The notes under the pieces: model-generated
What the model was told of the DNA's origin: nothing
What the model saw: the letters and a program-made list of their open reading frames with translations, nothing else
The model's database searches: none
Part shown: positions 14,401 through 29,500 of the stretch, one piece after another
Position numbering within the stretch: position 1 is the first letter of the stretch
Layout of the letters: every line of letters starts with the position of its first letter
Translations under genes and position numbers: made by a program
NCBI GenBank assembly: GCA_048013815.1
Contig: CM106585.1
Span: forward strand, 22,630,001 to 22,694,000
DNA: 64,000 bases
Origin: Setoptus koraiensis
Taxonomy: Eukaryota > Arthropoda
Direction: 5' to 3'

Positions 14401-17400
14401 ACTGGTGTTACTGGCACACTCATATTTGCCATGTTGCCGAGTGGGCCTGTTTCCGGTCAGCCGCTTATTCTGTGCAATTCTGGGCAGCGTGTGCGTGTGT
14501 GCGCCATCAACTACTTTGGCTACTTTGTGAGCAGCCAACAAGCCACTTCTATGTTTGTGTGTGTCCAGCATGCAGCAGAATGGACACGGCTTGCCAGTGA
14601 TGCTGGCATAATGTGCAATTTCAGTTATGTGATTCGCAGCTATGCGACGCAGCGTCACTTCAGTTATGTAATCCCGGTTATGTAATGTGCATAAACTGGA
14701 TATTGTGTGATGCGATTCCAAGCGATGCCGAGCGATGCCGAGCAACGCCGAGCAATGCCAAGCGATGCCAAGCGATGCGATGCCAGGCGATGCCGTGTGA
14801 TGTGATGTGATGTGATGTGACGACAAGCTATGACGCAACGCCAACACGCCAAATACGTGAAATGATTGGGCCGCGGTTGTGATTTTGGGGCGCGTTTGTG
14901 ATGCGATGAAACGCGCTGATATGAAACTTAACACTATCGCGCGCCGGCCAAACATCACGCTGGCCAGACACCGTGCTAAACCCAGTGCAAACACTGGCCT
15001 CGCGAGCCCAAACAGCTGACATGATGGCGAGATTATGCCGAGACTCAGTGCCAAAATGACAGTGTAAAAATGCCAGCGCAAAAATGAATCGTTGCAATCG
15101 CTCGTCTTGTTCAGTTTTGTCTGTCGCACCGGATCGGTGCGCTGTTCGCTCGCTTTACTTTATTGCCAGCAACAAGGCTCAATGTAGAGCGAGACAAGAC
15201 TCGAGGGCCCCACACCGTGCGATATTGCGCGTCAAATCTCGCGCTCTTTGACCTAATTGATGGATGGGGTTGGTTGTGGCGATGTGAGCTGGTTTTGTCG
15301 CAATCAAACTGCGCAAATCGATACTGTCCCACCGAGCCCGCCACCCAGCGACTGGATTTGCTGGGTTAGCTCACAGATGGACGCAGCGCACAGTTTGTGG
15401 GGCCCCAGTTGAGCGAATTCGATAGGCTTTGCTGGTTGGTGTATCGAGAGTCACAAATTGGGCCATCACTTGGCGTCAGTTTTTTCACCAGTTTGGCCCG
15501 CGCGCAAACTGTGCGCTTTTTGCAATTTTTGTGCAGGCTGTTCACACTGGCAACACATGCCGGCGTAAACAGAGTGTGCATAGAGGCGATAATAAGCGAG
15601 CCACACGTGACAGATGAGAGAGCGTGGTGTTTATTTCAACAATTTATTACTATTATTATTCATTATTTATTATTCATTATTTGCATTTGCAACCATTTGG
15701 CGTGCGCTTCTCGCGTTGCCAAGACACACGAGCGAACAGTTGAGATGGCCAGATGATAGAGGCGCCACCATGACAACCCCGCCCGATTGTGGCGCCCCCT
15801 GAGCGTTGCAGCGGCCTGACAGCGGCAGCTTGCGAGCGGCAAGTTGCAAGTCGCAAGTGGCGAGCTTGTTGTGCCAATTGGGCACAATTGGGCATTGTTT
15901 GCTGGGGCCAACTATTGCGTGTCGTGCACTTTTGAGATGCTCTACTGCCGATAAAAGCCGGGCCCCGGTTGCCAGTTATATTCACATGTCGGCTGTATTC
16001 ACATGCCGGCTGTATTCACATGCCGGTTGCATTCATATGCCGGTTATATTCATGTACCGGGCAGCGGACGCTGTTGTGGTGTGTTTGCATCTGGTGCGGC
16101 CGGCGCCGGTCCCGCACCCGCGCCCGAGCCCGAGCCCGAGCCCGAGCCCGACCCAAACGGCACCTGTACGCCGGCATGCATTTTGTGATACATGATTTGT
16201 CACGTCATGTCACGTCACGTCGTGTCACGTCACTTTGCGTCACGTTGCTCGCCTTATTCTGTGCCGTTGTGTCGCATAGTTGCGTCATTTATTTGCGCGT
16301 ATATTGATAGCAAGCGAGTCGCCATGTCGTCATCATCTCGTGCCAGCTCATATGGTCGAGCGTCGTGTTGCGTCATATGATGGCCGCAATGAAGATGACG
16401 ACATGACATTAGAGATAAGCGACGACCAATCATTTGTATGGTGATGACGACGATGACGGCCCCCTGCCCCCACCCCCAAACCAAAATCGACACACACACG
16501 GCATGTGATGCGCGCGAATCACACGTGAATCGCGCGCGCACAGTGCACGCGTCGACGCCCAAAAATCAACTCTGCCGTTACGTCACTCTGGCAACTCTGC
16601 CGTTACGTACGTGCTGTTGGCACCATTCGGGCGCCGCTCGGGCACCATTGGGGCATTGTTTCGGTGCATCGTTTTGGGGCACTGCTGGGGCACCTTTGGA
16701 GCACGCCGGCCGGACAGGTACGGCGGCCGGTCGCGTCGCGTGTGTCGGCCAGTTGTAACAGGCCGCCATTATGTGTCGGTCGGTCGGTCGATGTGGTTGC
16801 GCGCCAAACATAATTTGTGTGCGAGCGTGCGATTGTCGCAATCGTGCGCCATCGCCAATAATTGTGCGCGCCCGTCGGTAACAATTGTGCGCCCCCGCTC
16901 TCAAGCAGCAATGAGGCGCAATGAATGGCCAATGTCAGTGGTCGGTGGTGCATAAATGTGCGCCAGTTGATCAGCATACACTCACAGTGGCTGGTGAGTG
17001 GCTGCACACGGCCAATGTTGTGCTGGCCAAAACTCTGTGCTGTTGCCGAGCTGACCACTTGCGGTTTTACGCTGTGGCCGGTCTTGTTACCTGTGCGTGC
17101 AACGTGCACTTGCAGTCGCATTCGGTTGGCTCGCGTGCAGCGTGCGTGTCGTGCTTGTTAACAGTCAACTCATAGTGTCGACTGTTGTGCCAACCGCTCC
17201 ATTAACAACACCAACGAGCCAGGCGAGCGCCCACTGTGCTCATTATCGTGTGCTCGCCAGAGGCAGCCCAACTTGGGGCCCCCGCCAGCAAAACGCTGTA
17301 TAAACAGTGGAGCGATATCCACAAATATCCAGCCAGATATCCGAGCGAGATGCCGAGGCGCGTAGAGGCACGAGCGACTGTATTGTGGCGACTTTATGGC

Positions 17401-19410
17401 ACGCAGCACAAATGTTCGTGAGAGACACATATAACTATGCAGCTGGACAGAGCAGTTACGTAACACGTTGCTATCTGTTGGCTGTTTCTCGCGCTGGCTC
17501 GTTGGCTCGTCAACAGTTAACAGTTAACAGTGGATAGTGGATAGTGGATAGTGGCGCTGCTGTCGTCGGCTCGTGCGATATGAGTCATATCACCTTTGCA
17601 CAGTGGACACGCACAACTGGCACAGTTAGCACAGTTAGCAAATGGTCAATTGGGCTCTCACTTGCAAACTAACAATTGCAACGGGCTGCAAATGAACGCT
17701 GAACCGTGTTACGCAATCCGCTGCTTGTGACACGCTAATAGTCAACAACCGTCAGATATGTTGAGCCAAACATTAAGCTAATTGATTGTGTTTGCGGTGT
17801 ACGCAGCCGACAGCCAACAACCGACGACCGACAGCCAACAACCGACGACCGACAGCCAACCACCGACGAGCATGCCACTCGATAGCCATTGACACAATTG
17901 CACTTTGGCCATTGCTCGCGAGTCGCGACCATTATCATTGTGCGCTTGCCATCATTGCGTTTTTGGTCTTGAGGCTGCCTTGGCAATTGCGACCATTACA
18001 CAACTGTGCAACTTGCCAGTGAGCACAATTGCACAGCAAACAAATTGCATCTGACCGTCAGACTGTCACGATATCGTCATCTAGTCGCAGTGACAATCGG
18101 AGACACTCCAATCGTCAATGTGCACCCCAAACCGTTGCATAACAGTTGCATAACCCTTGTCAAGCGTCGTCAACCGGTGTCAACCGGTATTGGTCACCAA
18201 TGCCCAATGTCCGCTTTGCGTTTGTCAATTTTGTGCTCATCAGCGCGCAGAATGCAAGTACATGACAAGTTGTGTAAAGTTAGTTGAGTATTTGGTCGCT
18301 AGTTGCAAATGGGCGCGATGCAACACTTGCCACCGATATCCATATCGGTTGCATCTCTCGGCTAGTTGTCAGTGTGACCTATTCTCATGAGTTATGTCAC
18401 ATGCCAAGTGTCACACAAATGCAAGTCAAATTAGTGATAACAATTTCTAATTGGCACGAAACAACCAACTGACCTGCGACACCGACAGTAGAGATGCAAC
18501 GGGGCCCAACAATCACAATTGTTATCCGTATTCCGCTCGTGCAAACGAACAATCGATGGTGCAAACAAATCGACCACAAAATAGCCAATCATGCATCGAT
18601 TGGATATTGGTCACATTGAATATATGCGGGCATATGGAACAGGTAGAGCATACAGAAGCGCACTAATTTAGGAAACAACAAAATTGTGCAAAACATGCAA
18701 AATCTATTGGCGTTCGACAGTTGATATATTAAATTGAATTGATGCATATATTAAATTAAATTATTCGCCTGAGTCGCTGTCGTCACGATTCTGACTATGA
18801 CCACACAACAATCGATGGGCCCCAAGATATGGCAAGCGAGCCATTTGTGTATACTTGTGATTCACAAGTTGTGAATACATTGTGAGAGCGTCGTGCAAAA
18901 GTAAGCTGACCAGTGATAGTCGTGCCATTTTGTGGCCCATTCGTTGATGAATATCCATACATGTGGCTTTCAGATTGATATGGTTCATTACGAGATACAC
19001 ACGAAATATTTATGCATGGATATTCAATTCAACTGCCCCCTTGAGTGAACAGTTAGCTGTGAGCGGCGATTGCGCAACGCCAACAAGAGCCGAAGGTAAC
19101 GGACGTGAGATTTAAATGGTGACTTGCGTTAGACAGAAAGTTGCGTTTTACTTTTACGTAACAGATACACTTTGGCCATTGTTTGTCAACCATTACGCAA
19201 GAAAATCCACCAAATCATTGGGGTGCCTTCGGGGATTTTAGCTGCTTTATCTGTGCTTTATCGTTTGTCTTTTGTTAGTTTGCTAGCCAGTTTAGTATAT
19301 TGGCCACACCCCCGTGTGCTCGCCATGACCGACATGGCCAGTCTGGCGCGGGTACCGGGGATACGCACAGGGGGGGAGGGGGCAAAGTTGGCAAGTTGGT
19401 GGGTGCGTAC

Positions 19411-19454
<44 letters not shown>

Positions 19455-22400
19455 ATGCCAGTTGTGTGATTAATGGACATTGCCACTATTATCAATACAC
19501 ACAAAACCCTCGAAAAGCCGTTATTTGGCATCATTTGGGGCCAACCGCTGACCATTTGCTTGCAGTGAGCGATGTTGTTGTGCGCCGGTCAGTCTCTTTT
19601 GTTATCTCAATTATCCATTATCTCTATTTGTGGTGCGCTCTGTGTGTCACTTGTTTTATCCACTCTTTATTTATTTATTTATTTTGCTGTGCTGTTACAC
19701 TAGCAATCTACCGAGCACAGCCGCCAACAGCCGCCAACAGCCGGCAACAGCCGCCAACAGCCACCAACAACCGGCAACAGCCACCAACAACCGCCAACAG
19801 CCGCCAACGACCGGCAACAACCCGCAACAACCTACAACAACCGACAACAAGCGCCTAACAAAGTGACTCGTCGTTGCGAGACTGACCGATAGGCGGACAG
19901 TGTTGCGTCGGTGTGACCGTAAGCTCAATCGTCTGGCCGAATCATCGCCGTGCCACTGACACACAAAAGTGTGGCAATGTTGAAATGACTTTGGCCGCGT
20001 CGTCACCAGTGACAACAATATTTTGTCCGCTAATCGATTGATTAATTAGCGCGCACAGCGAGAGGCCGTCGATTGAGAAAGGTCGACGTGAAAATGCAAA
20101 TGCTGTTTGTTGCATAAGTGGCAAAGTTGTCAACTCGTGACAAACTTGTCACCATTTCAGCATGCATTGGTCCCGTGTGTGCACTTGTCATTGGCCCGCT
20201 TTAATTTATGCACGGCCAACACTCACAATTGACAAATTGTCAGCCGGACAATTGACAATTGCACAATTTTACAATTTTACTATTTTACTATTTTACTATG
20301 TAATTGAATAATCGTGTTATCGCTCGCTGTCAGCGGCTTAAAACTATTCGGCGCGAACGAATTTGTGCAATTGCCATGTCAGCCCTCAGGCTTTTGTTTC
20401 TTGTTGAAGCTTCAAGTCTTATTTGACAGTATGTAACAACGCTGTTATATACTGGCAGTGAAATGTTTTGTTTCATCGCAACTCGCCACTCACATTAAAC
20501 ATTGAACATTGGTAGTTACTTATTTGACTGACATATTACGTAATTTATATTACGTATGTCAGTGATTGCGTATATCATAACAACAGCGGCAGCAACATTC
20601 AATTCGAGCTCACAATTGTCAGTGCTACTTGATGAATGCGCCACATGAGCAGCGGCACAACAACGACAACAACGAGCGGGCCCCAAATAAGGACTCACAA
20701 ACAGGCCGATGCCCAAGTAAATGCGATGCACTTGTCGTGCAAGCAGCGCTGTTACGTAACCATTGTGTTGTTGGCCACTGATTTTGGTCTCCAATGATCA
20801 TGTCATGTGAGGGCCAGTGACCAGTGTCCACCGGCAGCGGCAGCACTCACACAATAGACGGGCCACGGTTGTGATAGATATGAACGTTGCCAGTGGCATT
20901 TATAGTGAGTGTAATCGAATACAATTGTTATTAATTGTAACCCTAGCCCGAGTCTCTTGGCTCGCCACTGTTTGCTGGCCTCGTCCCATCATGGCCGGGC
21001 CCTCAGTACCCTACGCTGATGCCTACGCTGGCCATGCCGCGATACCCTGGCGAAAGTGCCCCCTGAGCCCACACCAAAACTGATGCTTGGTGTCTCATTG
21101 TTGAGTCTGCCGCCCGCTTGTTTTGGCCCATTGACCAATTGGCCCCGGCAAGCGCCACAACGCATAAGTCGACTGCTGAAAAGGGGGCCCCATTGAATTG
21201 GTTTGGTTTTGGTGTTGGTTTTGGTTTGGGTTGTCGTCGTTGCAAGTTTTGGGGGGGATGGGGGCAGAGGAAGGGCACGCCCAATGGAATAGCGTCTGGC
21301 AGCGCAAAGAATGCCACCGATGAAATGAGCAAGCCAGCAAATAAGCTGCACGCTGCTTTCGAGCTGGCTCGGGCACATTATATGGCCTATGGGCCCCACA
21401 GTGTGAAGCCCATAGTTTGGGGCCCCCCCCCACACACACGCTGTTGGGCAGGGTTGCTGGCGGGGCCTCAACGGGTCACTGAGCGGTTCGGGGCGAGATG
21501 ATAGATGAGGCTCGAGATGAGCGATCGATTGCAAGCATCGGATTCTTTCTCCGCTCGCTGTGTGCTCTCTGTTGCAACAACTGGCCCCTCTCTGGCCAAT
21601 GGCGCCAACATGAGACCAATACGACGCTCAGCAACAATGACTCTCTCTCTCTCTCGATGGGCCCCACACTCTGTCGCACACTGATCTGTCGCGCGCCGAT
21701 CTGTCGCACGCCGTTGGCTGGCGAGCTGGCTGGCTTGCTGGCTGGCTAGCTGGCGAGCTCGAGATGGGCCGATCGGGCGAGTGGGCAAGTTGGAACGGGG
21801 GCCCCTCGCAGTAGCCGGCACAGTAGCCAGCGCAGTAGCCAGCGCAGTAGCCGGCACAGTGGCGGGCACAGTGGCGGGCATTGTTCGCAAATAGACGCAT
21901 CCATTTATTTGTGGGCCCGCCAATTGTTGTCTGGCCACCGCCGGCCAAGCCAGCCACTGCCAATAGCCGTGGCAAGCTTATACTTCCTGTCGGCTGGCTC
22001 GCGTTGCCATTATCTGGCTGGCTGAGGCCCGGCCGCTGTGCAGCTTGGCTTGTGGCTGTCGTTACTGTGACTGTGTGCGTGTGCGTGTCATCATTTGAGA
22101 CATTCAACTGCATACACTGCAACGCCAAACACTGTCTGCAGTGCCCCTAGTAGACGGTGTTGGCAAACACTGGGCCCACTATCAAGATTATATATATATA
22201 TTATATATATGCGCATACTGCATCGCATATCGTATATATGTATAGTATGTATGTAGTATTATATACTACATACAATATACAATATATGGTATGTATATAG
22301 TATGTGTGCAGTATGCGCCGCGTAGTGGTAGTATGTGGCAAGGGCAATTGCAAAAGTGGAGCATATTAAATATTATATAATATATATTATATATTATGGC

Positions 22401-24039
22401 ATTATGGATATTGAGTGGTGGGCGCAAAAAGCGGCGCCAAACTGGCGTTCGGTTCAGCGTGGCGCCAATAAAACAGAGTGGCCCCAATGGCTGCTCCGGC
22501 TGCCGAGATGCCGAGATGCAAAGTCGGCCCAATTGGCGCCCCATTTGCATGCCCGCGCCGGCCAACTCTGTTCCGGCCCGTCGCTACACGCGCCTGTCGG
22601 GTATGTGTGAGTGGGTGCATGTGTGCGGGTACGTGTGTGTGCGGGCGTTGTGGCCTCACGACAACACTTGTCGTCGGCGACGCCAACACCCTGGGCCCCT
22701 TGGCGCTGGGGCAAGACAGTGCGCGAATGGGAGTTTACAGTTGCCGTTGTTGGTCGGCCACTGGTTGTTCATGGCTCACTCATCATCGTCATCCGCGAAC
22801 GGTGCTCGCTGGCGGTGAAAGTGCCCACTGCAACAACAGCAGCAACAACAACAGCAACAACAGCAGCAACAACAGCAGCAACAACAACAGCAACAACAAC
22901 AGCGACAACAGCAGCGACAGCAACAGCGCCAACAACAACGACAACGCCAACAACCGCGACAAGCGGCCGCGCGACAACAACGACAACATCAACAGCGCTG
23001 CTGGTGAGAGCAATAATGGATTGGACGATATTAAATTACTAATTCAATATGATTGGTGCCACTTTGTTGGCTCACTCCCACTTTTGCGTCCGCTTGGCTC
23101 CGCGTGCGGGGGGCCCACTCAATTTGTGCGCCATTGCGCCCGCAAACTCGACAAATTCGACAGATAAATTCCAGTTGCGCGCGGCTGGGGCCCGTTCGCC
23201 GGCGCCGCTTATTTGCCCGCTTGCCGGCTACTCGGCGGCGGCCTGTTTGCCAGCCAGTCGGGGTCGCGCCGGGCCAATGGGGCCGCGACTCGCCGGGCCC
23301 CCACCAGCCAATCGTGCCAGCTAATGTGTATTTGTCGCCAACCTACGCACTTTGCTCTCTCTCTCGCTCTCTCTCGATCGCTCGCGAGCCTCGCCAAGTT
23401 CAAGCGAGCACACAAAGTGAATTGGCCCAAAAGGCAATGAGTAAACGGGGCGGCGTTCAATTGCTAACTGTCGACACGAGTCGTCGACATATCGCGCGTA
23501 AGCTGCCAATTGGCGCCACTGCTCCAATTGGGGCCCCGCTCGCCGCCTCTCCGGTGTCGTATGGTTTGCACAAGACATACGATCGATGCAAGATAATTCG
23601 TCTCGATGCACACACACCCACTGGCTAACAAACAAACAAGTGCAATTGCGATTGTTTGCGGTGGCCGCTCTTTTGCGCCCTCGCAAACACTTAGCCAAGA
23701 GTGGCGAGAGTGGCGCCATTTGTGAGAATTGCCCGACTTGCCAGTGAGCCAAAAAGGAAACTCGCCAGTAGGCGACGCATTGGCGACGCACTGGCCCCCA
23801 ACTGGCCATTTAGAGACACTGTAATACAGTGACTGTATCGCGCGCTGTATAAGTTAGATATAAGCTCGATCGCGCGTCTCGATTGGGCCCCTTTCGGCAA
23901 CTTGCAACACTAACGTCGTCGTAACATTGCAATATACGCTGCTGAAATTACATAATTTGTCGGCAAGTTGCTCGGTGCGATCACTCACTGTGGCGAGCTC
24001 GACGCTCTTGTGACGAGTCGCCGCAATGGCCGAGACTCG

Positions 24040-24088
<49 letters not shown>

Positions 24089-26229
24089 CACTGTTACGTC
24101 ACCTGTACAATGTTCACACAATGTCGCAAGCTGGCAAGCATAAATGATAGTTGGCCAAATTGCGCAACATATTCCCGCAACATGGTGCGACATCGTAAAT
24201 CTCGGCCCCGCTCACAATGTCAGCGGCCAAAATTCCGTCCCCATTTTGCCGACGACCGTGCACGTGGTTAAGTGATGAAGGCGCCAACGTGCTTACCAAC
24301 AATGCTTATGCAATCATTAGCATCATGATAAGTGTTACGTAACCATAAACAACAATTACTGACAACTGTGCAACTTACGGTCACCACTTACGTAACAAAT
24401 GATGCAAACATGCAAGTGAGTCGACCATTGTCACTGTCACTACTACCAGTACAAGCCAGATGTAGTGGCTTGCCACCAGCAGCGCCCTCTCTCCTTGAGT
24501 GCACAATTGAGATTGGACACGAGTGACACGAGTAGTGAGTTTGCACAACGGGCGTACGCATTTGTGAAAACTGCATTTGTTTTGCAGGAGAGTTTGCACA
24601 AAACAAGTTTGTTGTGTTATTTGGTCGCATTGTTTCATGATGTTGATTTGCTGTTGTTGCGGGCCGCAATTTTGCGCAAATGCACCAGAAATGCATCGGA
24701 AATGCCAGAGAAATGCCAGAGAAACGCCAGGGGCCCCCGCGGCAAAGGCTATAATTAAGATTAAGCAAGATTTAGTTTGCACAATTGCGAGTTTGGGCCG
24801 CTCGCAATTTGGTTGCGACTGTTCACTTCAATTATAGATTTTATTAATATGTTCTCGTCTTGGTTGGTCCGTGTTTAGCTAAGCGTCAATTATGGCTTGT
24901 TATATGGGCTTAAAATTGCTGTGTGCGTGTGCGCGTGTGTGTGCGTGTGTGTGTGTGTAATCATGTTGTTGTCGAGAAGAAAAAGATGTCGTTGTTTGTG
25001 TGCCGGCGGAATGGCCATTTTAGTGCAAAAGTGTATATATTTTGTGTCCAGTCATGTATCATTTTCACTCAATCAATTGTGACTTTCTCTTTTGCTTTGG
25101 CTTGTGTGTTCTTAAAGTTGCTCAAGTGAACGAGCGAGGGAGCACAGAGGGAGAAAGGGAGCCCCAGAGCGAGGGAGCGACTCGGATGACTCTTGGCTAA
25201 CACTCTTTCCGCTTGGTTAGTCTTGGCCAGTTTGTTGCTTGTTACAAATAATCTGCTTTGTTGCTTTGTTTATTTGCAGGTTGGCAAGCCGTGTATTTGG
25301 TGTATATTTGCTGTGTGTGTGTTTGCTGGCTGTTTGCCGGCAGTTTGCTGGCTGTTTGCTGGATGTTTGCTGGCTGTTCGAGCTGCAGCAACAACAATCA
25401 GATTATGATAGCGCCCGTTGGTGTCTATTGTCAGCGAGGGTCACTTGTAACGCGCACAAGCCTAGCCAACTGCACAATTTGCCAAGTAGTCGAGTCCAGA
25501 TTTCGCCCGGCCCGTCGCTTGGCCTCTTTTTGGGGCCCGCGTGTAACGGTGTTTGGGTGGCTGGTTTGTAAAAGTCGCATTGTAAAAGCGTGGATATGGC
25601 ACGGATATGGCACACACACACACACACACACAAAATGTGACAAACACACGATATAGCGCAAGTTACACATGAGTCATGTTGCATTATGATAAGTCTTAAT
25701 AAGTCTCAAAAGTCGCTCCATCGGGGCCCCAATTCGCTCGAGCGGCTGCTGCGGGCCGCCCGATACCGGGGGCCAGTATTGGCCAAGCGTCGGTGCAGCC
25801 AGTGCCAAGTATAAATTGGCACTTTTATTTTGGCAAGATCAACACACACGCACACGCACTATCGATGCTTGCTCGTTTGCCTGGCCCATCGATGCCCAAC
25901 CATCGACAATTGGCTCGATCACAGCAACCAGCTTGCCCATGATAATAAGCGATACTAGCCAACTAGCTTGCCAGCTAGCTCTCAACTAGCTTGCCGGCTA
26001 GCTCGCTGCCGGGCGCCACATTGCTCAGTGCCATATGATTGCTTAAATTGGGCCCCACCTTTTGCATCATAATTTGCAACAGAAGCACAGTAGCAGTTGC
26101 AGCAGTGCTAGCACTCTGCCCCCAGGCGACATCTAACGCCTCACCTGTCGGCGCGCGCTTGTCATTCGCTGGCGCCCTTTGCGTATTGGGGCCCCGTTGA
26201 TGGCCTCGAGGTGGCTGCAGCTGAAGCAT

Positions 26230-26261
<32 letters not shown>

Positions 26262-26471
26262 TCGCTGTTGTTGTTATCGTTGGTGTCAATGGTGTCAGTA
26301 AAGGTGTGGGGGCGCCGGTGGGGGTGTTCATGGGTAGGTGTTGGTGTTTGGTGTCACTGGGGCACCGGCACAGATTGTAACTACGCGTTGTAAGTCATCG
26401 CTGGCCCATGATGAACCTGATCAATCTGTGCTACGACGTGTTTAGCATAATTAATGGTCTTGTCCGCATTG

Positions 26472-26526
<55 letters not shown>

Positions 26527-29500
26527 GCTCAACAAGATGAGCCATGCCATAATTATGCAATAGGAAGTGGGCGTAGTCTCGTAGTTGTGTGTGTGGCATG
26601 ACATTGGCCATGTCATGTTGAATTGATCTACGTTCTGACAGGCAACACAACGGCAACAGCGACAGCGATAAGCGACACGACCAGCAACAGCAACAACAAC
26701 AACACCAACAACAGCAGCCGCAACAACAACAACAGCAACAACAACAGCAGCAACAACAGTCACAGCAAGGCATAAACGATGACCAATAATGGCCTCTGAC
26801 TCACAACGCAACACATAGTTATTATGCTATTATCATCACACGATACACACACACAATTAATTATTAATGCCAGCATCGTCTGCTACTCTCCGTATGATAC
26901 TATGTGATATTATTAAATATCGAAACAATATCAATATAACGATGATGCCATAAGCTTGTGTGCTGGCCCATTATTAGTATTTATAACAATAATTATCTTT
27001 TTTGCCCACCAATTGACCTGTGTTCACGCGACCTGACTTGTGCACCGTTCTGCACCGTTCTGCACCGCTCTGCACCGTTCTGCACCGTTCTGCACCGCTC
27101 TGTACCGTTATACACAGTGTACCGTTGCGTAACGTAATACGGTCTGACAACGTTGTGAGAATGAGTAAAGGGGGGCATCATTGCAAGGTATCTATCGCTT
27201 GTGCTGCCCATGTATCCATTAGTTGGTTTGCCAACCACGATTACGTCATCGCAAATTAATGGCTCATGTTTAGATTTGAATGATAATGATAATTGTGACA
27301 ACATTGCCTACGAGACACTCATGGTTATTTGTACCATTTGTATATTTGGTTTTGGTGTGTGCCGTAATAGTGCACAATACGTGTTGTACGTGTCAACTGT
27401 ACGTGGCAACAAAAGCCAATGAGAGCTATATTTGTATATTATGTGTATAGTATACAAATGCAGCTATCTCAAATATAGTATTTAAACAAATATCGCGAGC
27501 TACAAGAGAATCAATTATTTTTCATTTTTCACCATTTTACGTGGAGCACGTGCTGCAAAATCAATATGCTCGCTATAGTGCAAACACACATTGCACTCTA
27601 GCGAGTGACTCTATTGACTAGATAGCGCTTTTAAAGCAACCCATTCCAACAAGCGGCATGGCTATTAACTGTCAGCTGTGCTGGTTATTAGCTAATAGTG
27701 AGAGTCAGTCTATTGATATCAGGTGAACACACCAACAACAACAACAACAAAGTGCTGCAACCAGCGTGAGAGATATTTATAAGCTCTTACGCAACGTTAC
27801 GCACAAACCCGCACTTATTGTTATTATTGCGCTGGCAATAATGTGGCCATTATTGCCAGAATTAGAGAGAAAGGATGAAAATGGCAACACGGCAACTTGT
27901 AGGTATTATAATTTGGCCTCTCATCTCATGCCATCTCGTTGGGCCGTCGTGTGCGCTCGTCGGTTATTAGCGACATTGTTGCCCACTAACAATTAGAACA
28001 ATTTTTGCTGTGCCCGTTGCCCCTTTCAATAGTGCCAATCTGTGCGCGAATGCCGCTATATTACGGCGCACATCTGCGTATATCTGCCATATCTGCTATG
28101 CCCGCTATGCCCGCTATATCCGCTGTGTCTGCCCTATCTGGCGCATGTATCTGGCCCCAAATTTCTGGCCAGCAGCAGTGCGGCAACAATGCAGCGCCAG
28201 CCAGTGGGGCCGGGTGAGGCCAGTTTCTTGGCGTTGCTTGTGGTCGCTCTATCTGGTGTGTGTGTGTGTTGGGCGTAGTCAAAAAAGTTTCGTTTCACGT
28301 GGTAGGCAAAAAATGTGCTTGCGACACAGGTATTGCGTAATTGCATTGTTTGTGCAAAATAAAGTGTGATCGGCTCAATTGAGTGAACGGCGAATGAAAA
28401 ACGACGCCTACTCTGTTTGCTGTCACACTGTGTGCACTCTCGCTCTCCCTCTCCCTTGTTTCTGGTCAATTGGGTCGCAACGGTGAAATCGGTAAACGCA
28501 AAAGACCAATTAAGCGCCCTCTTGCCGCTATGCCAATCAACTGAGAGCAGATAATTACTACCAACGTAACCAACCCAAACACTCCGACCGGCCAAAGCGG
28601 CCAGTTAGCGTACATGCTGTTGTTGTTGTTGTTGTTGTTGCTGTTGTTGCTGTCGTTGTCGCTGTTGTAGTTGCTGTCGTTGTCGCTGTTGTTGCTGTTG
28701 TTGTTGTTGCCATCGTAAATGGTATTTCTGGTCGCTAATTTCTGATGCAAATCAAACACGTACGTTACACACAATTAACAACAAACACTCTAATAGAACA
28801 GAGATAATTATTTAAACGAGCCCTCTCGTTCAACCTGCGATATTTATCTGCCAGATAAAACCTGCCGCGCCACATGAGACCATAAGACAGCCTCTAATCA
28901 ATTGGCCTCTAGTCGGCCTCTAGTCGGCCTCTAGTCGGCCTCTAGTCGGCCTCTAGTCGGCCCCCAATAGGCCCCCAATAGGCCTCCAGTTGGCCTCCGG
29001 TTGGCCCGCGCTTGGCCCGTAGCTGGCCAGATTGTTGGTTAGATTATGAGCGGCGCCAGTTGAACGATGCCCAGTTGAATGGCCAAAAGAAACGAACAAC
29101 AATAATAATAAGTCACTGGTATTATAGTCTCGTCTCTGTGGCTTCACTTGTTCTCATGTGTGTGAGCTGGCCTCATGGCCCCATGCTTTTAATTGTAGCC
29201 TTGTTTTGGTCGGTTGGTATTAGGCGAGCTTTGCAAGAAGGTGCCAATTAAACAGCTTCAACTTTGTTGATCTCAAGTGCACCTTTGCTCGGGCTTGCGA
29301 GCTCTATTTTTAATTTAATTTAGCCTCTATTTCGTGTCTCTTTCGCAGAGACTCAGTGGTCAATTTCAAATAATGCCCAATGGGCACACCAAATGATTCG
29401 TATGCATGGGGTAGGCAGTGTTTGAAATGGTCGCTATGTCACACGATTCGCGAGCCTCACTGCATTCATCTTTTTATTTTATTTCTTTATCGGCCCACTC

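Noticed and set aside
14398-15129. 243-codon open frame on the minus strand in Musashi intron 6
   Set aside because: It runs through a degenerate 10-bp minisatellite (His/Ser/Ala/Gly repeats), shows no domain, and lies in GC-rich DNA where long chance frames are common.
19172-19858. 228-codon open frame (+)
   Set aside because: It crosses an (AC)n run and the 10-bp minisatellite (Gln/Pro/Asn/Ser tail); no family features.
22478-23167. 229-codon open frame (+) with poly-Asn/Ser
   Set aside because: Built around the CAACAG microsatellite; the flanking sequence has no recognisable domain.
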